Below, piece after piece: positions 55,843-64,000 of a stretch of DNA of 64,000 nucleotides (within the stretch, counting starts at the first letter, position 1; each line of letters starts with the position of its first letter). Where the stretch lies: the NCBI RefSeq assembly GCF_014397005.1, contig NZ_JACGWS010000010.1, positions 1 to 64,000 on the forward strand, in the 5' to 3' direction. This stretch comes from Kordia aestuariivivens (GTDB lineage: Bacteria > Bacteroidota > Bacteroidia > Flavobacteriales > Flavobacteriaceae). The notes under the pieces are model-generated. The model saw only the letters and a program-made list of their open reading frames with translations, made no database searches and was not told the origin of the DNA. The position numbers and the translations under genes were made by a program.

Positions 55843-57162
55843 ATGTCTACAACCACCAACAAATCCTATAAAAGTGCCTTTATATTTTTAACCTCATTAT
55901 TTTTCCTTTGGGGATTTATTACGGTTTTAGTCGATCCGTTAATTCCACGATTAAAAGAAGTCTTTGAAATTACATATTTTGAATCTGGATTGATTCAATT
56001 TGCATTTTTTGGTGCGTATTTATTACTGTCCATTCCCGCGGGATTTCTATTGTCTAGAATTGGCTATAAAAAAGGAATCATTTTAGGATTACTTATTATG
56101 GCTTCGGGTTGTTTGCTGTTTTATCCGGCGGCTTCCTCGCGAATTTTTATTGTGTTTCTACTAGCGGTATTTGTCTTGGCAAGCGGAATGACTATTTTGC
56201 AAGTTGCAGCAAATCCGTATGTTGCCGCGTTAGGTTCGGAAGAAGGTGCAAGTAGTCGATTGAATTTATCACAAGCGTTTAATTCTTTAGGAACAGCAAT
56301 TGCACCAGCAATAGGCGCAATGTTTATTTTGAGTGATAAAATTAAAACAAGTGATGAAATTGAAGCATTGACGGACGCTAATAAAGAAATTTATTATGCT
56401 GCGGAAGCATCCAACGTGCAATTACCATTCGTGGCTATTGGATTATTCACATTATTACTCGCCATTATTTTTGTATATGTAAAGCTGCCAAAGTTGCTTC
56501 AAAAAGCGCCAAAAGGTGGTTATTTAGAATTATTGAATCAACCATCGTTAGTGATGGGCGCGATTGGAATTTTCGTCTATGTAGGTGCAGAAGTAGCCAT
56601 TGGAAGTTATTTAACAAGTTATTTTGTTGATATGAATCTGGCGGAAGCCGTAAAAGCAAGTCCAACCATGAAAAGCATTTCAGAATGGATTGTGAGTACC
56701 GATTTAGCAACTTTAGATCCAAAAGCAATTGTTGGCGCGTTTGTTACCTTTTATTGGTCTGGTGCCATGATTGGACGTTTTATTGGTGCGTATTTAACCA
56801 AAATTATAGATCCTGCAAAAGTATTGATCAGTTTTGCCATTGGTGCGTTATTGATGATTCTAATTTCTATGAACTCTGGAGGATTTATCTCGATGTGGAG
56901 TATTTTGGCAGTTGGACTATTTAATTCGATTATGTTTCCAACAATTTTTACATTGGCACTTGGCGGACTCGACGATTTGAAACCACAAGCATCTGGAATT
57001 TTGTGTACCGCAATTGTCGGTGGTGCAGTGATTCCACCATTTTACGGATTGTTAACAGATAATATAGGATTTAAAACAGCATTTGTTTTAGTATTAGCTT
57101 GTTACGCATATATTATGCTTTATGGGTTTACGAAGCGAAGAAAACAAAAAGCAATTGCATAA
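55843..57162 (+). CDS. Sugar MFS transporter (FucP/GluP-like)
   Basis: 439 residues, 12 membrane helices. The start SAFIFLTSLFFLWGFITVL, GFLLSRIGYKKGIILGLLI and ANPYVAALGSEEGASSRLNL are those of the fucose/glucose-galactose:H+ symporter family. Placed after the glycosidases, it most likely imports a sugar released from glycans; which one is not shown (mannose, fucose, GlcNAc or galactose possible). Confidence 0.9.
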   Translation: MSTTTNKSYKSAFIFLTSLFFLWGFITVLVDPLIPRLKEVFEITYFESGLIQFAFFGAYLLLSIPAGFLLSRIGYKKGIILGLLIMASGCLLFYPAASSRIFIVFLLAVFVLASGMTILQVAANPYVAALGSEEGASSRLNLSQAFNSLGTAIAPAIGAMFILSDKIKTSDEIEALTDANKEIYYAAEASNVQLPFVAIGLFTLLLAIIFVYVKLPKLLQKAPKGGYLELLNQPSLVMGAIGIFVYVGAEVAIGSYLTSYFVDMNLAEAVKASPTMKSISEWIVSTDLATLDPKAIVGAFVTFYWSGAMIGRFIGAYLTKIIDPAKVLISFAIGALLMILISMNSGGFISMWSILAVGLFNSIMFPTIFTLALGGLDDLKPQASGILCTAIVGGAVIPPFYGLLTDNIGFKTAFVLVLACYAYIMLYGFTKRRKQKAIA

Positions 57163-57197
57163 GTTTACGATTATTTAATAAGCAACGATTTTTATAA

Positions 57198-59201
<2,004 letters not shown>

Positions 59202-59206
59202 ATTGA

Positions 59207-59914
59207 ATGAATTTAACCAAACTAACACATATCACTTTTTTTATCGTTGCATTTATAACATTGCTTGTCGCAATGTATATGGAAAAGTTTTATTTGATTT
59301 ATGCACAGCCATTTACGGTGTTGGCTATTTTAATTATTTATTTTACAGAAAAAAAAGATCCGACAAGCGTATTATATATCCTTTCGCAAATCATTGGATT
59401 GGCTGGTGGTATACTGTTAATACTCGGTATGCGCGATCATTTAAAAGCAGTTTCTGTATTATTTTCACTGTTTTATATTATTTATCTTCGTTTGATGTAT
59501 GTGCGAAATGTAATGAAAAAGACAGAAGTTAGAACGTATTTTTATGTCTTCTTAATTTCATTGCCAGTATTGTATTTGTATCATAGAGTTATTCAAACAA
59601 TTTCATCAGAACTTACGGAAGTCGCTATTTATTTTGGAGTTTTAATGTTTTTCATGTTGAGCTATATTTTCACAGCTTTGTATTATTATTTAAAAGAGAA
59701 GAATCAAGCAAATTTATGGATGTTGATTGCGGCTATTAACTTTGGTTTTATGAACATTATTATTGGTTTGAATGAATTGTATGTGTACGAAACCACGTTT
59801 ACGGTTATTGTTGTTTTTTGCAGTTTCTTTATACAGTTTTTTGTGTTGAAATTTATGTTGCATGATAAAAATGATGAACATGACTTACTGAGGAGTATGC
59901 TACAAGAAAAATGA
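59207..59914 (+). CDS. Polytopic membrane protein, tandem family member 1
   Basis: 235 residues, seven to eight membrane helices, no soluble domain. It resembles YhhN (lysoplasmalogenase) topology and spacing, with a FTVLAILIIYFTEKKDPTSV segment and helical NLWMLIAAINFGFMNIIIGL near the C-terminus, but the residues diagnostic for YhhN are not clear. ATG at 59207 is 5 nt after ligA. Overlaps the next paralogue by 4 nt (ATGA). Confidence 0.65.
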   Translation: MNLTKLTHITFFIVAFITLLVAMYMEKFYLIYAQPFTVLAILIIYFTEKKDPTSVLYILSQIIGLAGGILLILGMRDHLKAVSVLFSLFYIIYLRLMYVRNVMKKTEVRTYFYVFLISLPVLYLYHRVIQTISSELTEVAIYFGVLMFFMLSYIFTALYYYLKEKNQANLWMLIAAINFGFMNIIIGLNELYVYETTFTVIVVFCSFFIQFFVLKFMLHDKNDEHDLLRSMLQEK

Positions 59915-60603
59915 ATTATAAAAAACCGACATATATCACTTTTTTTACGTTAGCTTTTATTTCGCTACTAGTAGCTTTGTTGTTTGAAAAAATGTATCAA
60001 TTGTACATACAACCGCTTACAATAATTGCTATTTTTATGATTTACATCACAGAAAAAAAAGCACCTATAAGTATTACGTACATACTTGCATTAATTTTTT
60101 CACTTTCTGGAGCAATTTTATTAATACTTGGTTATAAAGAGTACATTCCAGAAGCTTCAATACTATTTTCATTATTTTATGTAATGTATCTACGATTGAT
60201 GTATTTAAAAAATAAAAAAAAGAAAACAACTGTTAAGATGTATTTTATTTTAGTCATAATTTCTCTACCAATAGTGTATATTTATGACAGAGTCATTTGC
60301 TTGATATATAATGAAATAAGAGGTGATTTTATCTATTTTACGGTATTGGTGTTTTTCATTTTTGCTTACATCATTACTGCTATCTATTATTACTTACGAA
60401 ATAAAAATCAATCAAATTTATGGATGTTGATTGCAGCTGTGAATTTAGGAATCATGAATATCATCATCATGATAAATCAATTGTACATATATGACGTCAT
60501 GTTTACTGTGATCACACTTTTCTGTAGCTACTTGATGTATTACTTTTCATTAAAATTTATGCTAGAAGATGATGAAAATAACGTGTCAGATTTAATTGTA
60601 TAA
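59911..60603 (+). CDS. Polytopic membrane protein, tandem family member 2
   Basis: 230 residues, a close paralogue of the preceding gene: KKPTYITFFTLAFISLLVA here, KLTHITFFIVAFITLLVAM there; shared NLWMLIAAVNLGIMNIII. It has more Lys and Ile, as if diverging after a duplication. Same operon as member 1. Confidence 0.65.
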   Translation: MNYKKPTYITFFTLAFISLLVALLFEKMYQLYIQPLTIIAIFMIYITEKKAPISITYILALIFSLSGAILLILGYKEYIPEASILFSLFYVMYLRLMYLKNKKKKTTVKMYFILVIISLPIVYIYDRVICLIYNEIRGDFIYFTVLVFFIFAYIITAIYYYLRNKNQSNLWMLIAAVNLGIMNIIIMINQLYIYDVMFTVITLFCSYLMYYFSLKFMLEDDENNVSDLIV

Positions 60604-60638
60604 TTCACTATTTTCAAACTTCAGTAAAATATGTGAGT

Positions 60639-61034
60639 TTAAAATTTTTTCCCGATAATAGGAATGTTTTTACGTTGCAACCAAAGTGTAATGGCACTCA
60701 AAATAAAGACTACAATTGCTGTTATGAATAATGTGCCACCATCAGGTTTGCCTTCAAACGGAACTTCAATGCCTAATTGTGTCAAATGCATTAGTATAGC
60801 ACCACCAATAATTCCCAATGTAAGTGTTGCTCCAAGCCAAGCTGTTCTTGGAATCAAAATTAAAACTCCTGCAATCAATTCAGCAACTCCAATTCCAATA
60901 CGACCAAATGGTTCTAAACCTACTTGTTCAAAAATATATACACTATCTTGATGCGCAGTTAACTTAAATCGTAAGGTTTGAATCAAAATGACAGCAACAG
61001 CAATTCGAATGATAATTGGAACATATTTTTTCAT
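60639..61034 (-). CDS. DoxX-family membrane protein
   Basis: 131 residues, four membrane helices. Family motif with FEQVGLEPFGRIGIGVAEL and ELIAGVLILIPRTAWLGA; LTLGIIGGAILMHLTQLG is also typical. DoxX proteins are linked to redox or oxidative-stress functions, but this branch is uncharacterised. Opposite strand to its neighbours. Confidence 0.85.
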   Translation of the reverse strand: MKKYVPIIIRIAVAVILIQTLRFKLTAHQDSVYIFEQVGLEPFGRIGIGVAELIAGVLILIPRTAWLGATLTLGIIGGAILMHLTQLGIEVPFEGKPDGGTLFITAIVVFILSAITLWLQRKNIPIIGKKF

Positions 61035-61162
61035 TGTTTTTGGTTTTTTTAGTTTTTAGTTGTCACTATAGTCGATTAAAAAAAATATAGCTTACAAAAT
61101 AACGAATTGAGTGATTTTGTTTAAAATATTTCGTATCTTCTTTGAAAGCTTATTTTTACTAA

Positions 61163-61804
61163 ATGCCGACACGAAAACTACTTACTTACCTATATTTTAT
61201 CATCATGTTATTTGATGCTTTCGCAGTATTTTTCCCAGATATTATCAATAGAAGGTATACAACCTATTTTCCATTGCCAATATTGATGTTATTGTATTTA
61301 CTTTCGGTAAAAAAAATCAATTGGTTTTACGTGATAGGATTAGTATGTACGTTTTTGGGTGTCGTTTTTTTTAGCAAACAATTCTATTTTAAACTTGGGC
61401 TCGTGTTTTATGCCGTTGGTGTGCTCTTTTATGTATTAATTTGTTTAAAACAGGCAGCGATTATTTCCGTAAAAAGTGTCATTGTTGCAACGATTCCTTT
61501 CCTCATAATTTATTTAGTACCACTTATTTTGTATGCTGATGCTGTGCAAGTTGATATTTTTAATTACATAATCCTGTATGTGTTTTTTGTGGGTTCCTTC
61601 TTTTTCATTTCATCTTTAATCTACTTCAACCAACGAAACAATCGGAATCTTTGGTTATTTTCTTCAGGAATACTATTTGTCATATCGACCACAATACATG
61701 GATATAATATGTTTTTCGGATATGTTAAGATCGTACAATTTTTTGTGATCATTACCTTTATATTAATGCACTATGCGATGTATCGATATATTATTCATAA
61801 GTAA
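61163..61804 (+). CDS. Polytopic membrane protein, tandem family member 3
   Basis: 213 residues, about seven membrane helices. Distantly like members 1 and 2: YFPLPILMLLYLLSVKKINW matches their second helix and loop, and FFISSLIYFNQRNNRNLWLF their last conserved block. No signal peptide or known motif. Confidence 0.6.
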   Translation: MPTRKLLTYLYFIIMLFDAFAVFFPDIINRRYTTYFPLPILMLLYLLSVKKINWFYVIGLVCTFLGVVFFSKQFYFKLGLVFYAVGVLFYVLICLKQAAIISVKSVIVATIPFLIIYLVPLILYADAVQVDIFNYIILYVFFVGSFFFISSLIYFNQRNNRNLWLFSSGILFVISTTIHGYNMFFGYVKIVQFFVIITFILMHYAMYRYIIHK

Positions 61805-61924
61805 AACCTTATGCGTTTAAGGTCAGTCGAATTACATTTTTTTTGATTTCAACGATACTGAGAATCAACAATCAATAAAAAAACATAGGATTTTCACAGA
61901 GAAATATTTTACTTTGTGACGCTG

Positions 61925-62605
61925 ATGAAAAAAACAAATACGCTTCTTAAAACCTTATTAATCTGTATTGCTAGTATAGATATTATTTGGTTTTTCTTTT
62001 CAGATTTAACATTTAGGCGCTATACAATGTTATTGCCTATACCGTTATTAGTCCTTTTTTATTTTTTAAAAAAAGATACTAAAAGCGTACTATACTTAGC
62101 AGCATTAGCATCATTTATGGTGGCAGATTATTTTTTTCGCATTGAAGGCGGACAATTTATTGAAGGTGTTGTTGCTACAAGTGTCGGAATTGGATTGTAC
62201 GGTATTATTGTATTGATAAATTCACATTATATTTCTACACGAAGAATTTTAATTAGCACAGTCCCTTTTTTGGGAATATACATGATTCCATTTGTGTTTT
62301 TTATAGAAAAAATACCTGATGACATTTTCAGTCAAATCGTTGCGTATACATTTGCCATTGGTTATTTTTCTTTTTTGACGATTCTTACGTATGTAAGTAA
62401 ACCTAGTTTGGTGACAAAAAAACTATTAATTGCAGGCATTAGTACCATTTGCATGGGAATTCTTTACGGAATTTTTCTATTTGTATATACGAACAGAATA
62501 GTTGGAATTGGCGCCAACATCCTTTTTATGGTTTCCAATTATTCCATGTGGCGCTATATGATGATAAAAGATACGCAAGCAAAAGAAGAAATTATTTTAC
62601 GATAA
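61925..62605 (+). CDS. Polytopic membrane protein, tandem family member 4
   Basis: 226 residues from the ATG at 61925 (a GTG 9 nt upstream is less likely). About seven helices; the FRRYTMLLPIPLLVLFYFLK block parallels NRRYTTYFPLPILMLLYLLS in member 3, showing they are close relatives. Its 3' end overlaps the converging 5'-nucleotidase gene by 14 nt. Confidence 0.6.
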   Translation: MKKTNTLLKTLLICIASIDIIWFFFSDLTFRRYTMLLPIPLLVLFYFLKKDTKSVLYLAALASFMVADYFFRIEGGQFIEGVVATSVGIGLYGIIVLINSHYISTRRILISTVPFLGIYMIPFVFFIEKIPDDIFSQIVAYTFAIGYFSFLTILTYVSKPSLVTKKLLIAGISTICMGILYGIFLFVYTNRIVGIGANILFMVSNYSMWRYMMIKDTQAKEEIILR

Positions 62606-63512
62606 TCGACTTTCCGTTTGCAATCACATTTTTTTCATCGTCAAAATAAAAGTCAATTCTACCTACATACAAACCATACGCACCAACTTGATTCACTAAA
62701 ACAGAATCACCATTCAGGTTTTTCTCAATCGTTGGTTTTGGTAAGAATGTGTGTGTGTGTCCTCCAATAATCAAATCGATATTTTTGGTTTTCTTCGCTA
62801 AAATCAAATCAGAAGGTCTATCAGGATGTTTAGAATATTTGTATCCTAAATGTGACAAACAAATGACCAAATCGCACTTTTCTTCTTCTTTTAAGATTCG
62901 ACTCATATCTTGCGCAGATTCAATAGGATCGTTGTACACCGTTTCTTTGTACATGCGCTTGTCTACCAAACCATTCAACTTGATTCCAAGGCCAAAAATT
63001 CCAATCTTAATTCCGTCTTTTATAAAAATCTTATACGGTTTCACATGCGTGTCCATTACCGTATTTGTAAAGTCATAATTTGCCGAAACAAACTCAAAAT
63101 CAGCATTTGGCAATTGCGCGTACAATCCGTCAATACCATTGTCGTAATCGTGGTTTCCAATTGTAGCCAAATCGTATTTCATCATGCTCATGAGCTTAAA
63201 CTCCAATTCGCCACCATAATAATTAAAATATGGTGTTCCTTGGAAAATATCACCTGCATCAAGCAATAATGTATTTGGGTTTTCCTTTCTAATATTTGCA
63301 ATCAAACTTGCTCTGCGCGCCGCACCACCTTGATTTGGGTTTCGAGCATCATTTGCATCAAAAGGATCAATGTGACTGTGCACATCATTGGTATGTAAAA
63401 TGGTAATATGTTTCTTTGCGTTATTCGCTGTAAAACTTTGTAAAGACAAACCTCCTAAAGTTACAAAAGCACCTGTTGCTAACGAATGTTGTATAAAATC
63501 TCTTCTTTTCAT
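62592..63512 (-). CDS. Metallophosphatase half of a split 5'-nucleotidase
   Basis: 306 residues. Twin-arginine-like signal (MKRRDFIQHSLATGAF). Calcineurin-like metal motifs in order: LHTNDVHSH (about 38-46), LLDAGDIFQG (about 84-93), GNHDYDNG (about 118-125), LSHLGYKYS and GGHTHTFLP (about 250-258). This is the N-terminal domain of UshA-type enzymes; the C-terminal 5'-nucleotidase domain is absent here and encoded by the next gene 12 nt upstream. Confidence 0.93.
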   Translation of the reverse strand: MKRRDFIQHSLATGAFVTLGGLSLQSFTANNAKKHITILHTNDVHSHIDPFDANDARNPNQGGAARRASLIANIRKENPNTLLLDAGDIFQGTPYFNYYGGELEFKLMSMMKYDLATIGNHDYDNGIDGLYAQLPNADFEFVSANYDFTNTVMDTHVKPYKIFIKDGIKIGIFGLGIKLNGLVDKRMYKETVYNDPIESAQDMSRILKEEEKCDLVICLSHLGYKYSKHPDRPSDLILAKKTKNIDLIIGGHTHTFLPKPTIEKNLNGDSVLVNQVGAYGLYVGRIDFYFDDEKNVIANGKSIIVK

Positions 63513-63524
63513 CTGAATATAGGT

Positions 63525-64000
63525 TTATTGCTTTACAAATCTGCCATCCAATCGTGCAGGAATTGTGTCTACGCTTTTAAAATAATCAATCATTGCATTT
63601 CTAATCTTATAATCTAACACTTCCAATGTCACAGGGTTTTTTAAGAAATTCATGCGATCGCCGCCATTTTGCAAATAATCAGAAGTCACTACATGATATG
63701 TTTTACCGTCTTCAATTGGTTTTCCGTTCACTAAAGCTTCCAGTAGTTTGTAATCTTTATCTAATTTAATGGTCAAGCCAGCAATTGGATGTGCTCTTTT
63801 CGCAGTTACTAAATAATCAACCAAACCATGTACATTTTCGGAAGTCAATTCAGCGACTACAATAGAATTCTCAAAAGGCATTACATTAAAAGCAGTTTGT
63901 GTTTTAATTGGACCTTTCGGAATTGGCGCACGAATTCCACCATGATTCAGTAAACAGATATCAATATTTTTTCCTGTACGTTTATTAAAAATAGGCTCAC
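63525..64000 (-). CDS. 5'-nucleotidase C-terminal domain protein (partial)
   Basis: The frame stays open to the end of the window, so the N-terminus is not visible. The 158 residues seen include the nucleotide-binding NHGGIRAPIPKGPIKTQTAF, followed by NVMPFENSIVVAELT and YHVVTSDYLQNGGDRM of the UshA C-terminal domain, which binds the nucleoside base. With the metallophosphatase it should act as one periplasmic 5'-nucleotidase. Start not determined; the ATG at 63881 is internal. Confidence 0.9.
   Translation of the reverse strand, partial: EPIFNKRTGKNIDICLLNHGGIRAPIPKGPIKTQTAFNVMPFENSIVVAELTSENVHGLVDYLVTAKRAHPIAGLTIKLDKDYKLLEALVNGKPIEDGKTYHVVTSDYLQNGGDRMNFLKNPVTLEVLDYKIRNAMIDYFKSVDTIPARLDGRFVKQ

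Noticed and set aside
40105-57162. Classical Sus-type polysaccharide utilisation locus
   Set aside because: No SusC or SusD gene, no hybrid two-component or ECF/anti-sigma regulator in the window.

Overview
The window is about 64 kb of AT-rich bacterial chromosome from the Bacteroidota, almost certainly family Flavobacteriaceae. The sequence signs are: a type IX secretion sorting tail on the sugar dehydrogenase, promoters of the Bacteroidota form (TTG/TTTG, about 19 nt, TAnnTTTG), a monomeric NADP isocitrate dehydrogenase, a DUF6095 protein, an arginine operon with the carbamoyltransferase type used for N-acyl-ornithine, and many lipoproteins. A Kordia-like genus is my guess only; no 16S rRNA is present to test it.

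Layout. 1-360: 3' end of a 23S rRNA gene, then 5S rRNA and its terminator. 480-10544: housekeeping genes, mostly on the minus strand (DinB-like protein, DUF6095, murQ, icd, a structured RNA candidate, rplS, trmD, a coiled-coil membrane protein, a long GAPDH, HtrA protease). 10820-14355: dapF, an acetyltransferase, an MltG cut off before its catalytic domain, a DUF2279 protein and a small lysozyme-like protein. 14702-18791: the dnaA transcription unit (dnaA, LMW phosphatase, sorbosone-type dehydrogenase, RsmI-family methylase). 18995-22328: thioesterase, a glycine-rich-domain pair, and an acetyltransferase/HTH pair that resembles a toxin-antitoxin unit. 22355-28625: yigZ, a ribD-centred minus-strand operon, a pentapeptide-repeat protein and prmC. 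28668-37473: a perfect 8-bp tandem array, then the arginine locus. This locus starts with a 21-codon reading frame ending in Arg-Leu-Arg-Lys-Arg-Arg-Arg and continues with an acyltransferase, argG, argC, argD, argF', argB, argE and argH, nearly all overlapping by 1-4 nt. 37653-40082: a Cys-rich orphan, a LOG-family protein and two paralogous lipoproteins. 40105-57162: glycan catabolism (GH2 beta-mannosidase, CutC, GH20 hexosaminidase, GH92 alpha-mannosidase, glycosylasparaginase, sugar MFS porter). This is split by an accessory block of a HEPN/DUF262 pair, a lipoprotein with a 50-residue membrane protein, and a large membrane protein. 57204-64000: ligA, four related small membrane proteins, DoxX, and a 5'-nucleotidase split into two genes, the second running off the window.

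How the genes work together. The arginine genes make a complete route from glutamate to arginine through acylated intermediates, except carbamoyl phosphate synthase. The glycan genes together could take apart the core and antennae of an N-glycan down to the asparagine link and import a released sugar. Short dispersed hairpin repeats lie in most gaps, including two gaps inside the arginine operon.

Most worth a second look: the arginine-rich leader peptide, the independent RNA gene between icd and rplS, the HEPN/DUF262 pair, the truncated MltG, and the N-glycan locus.
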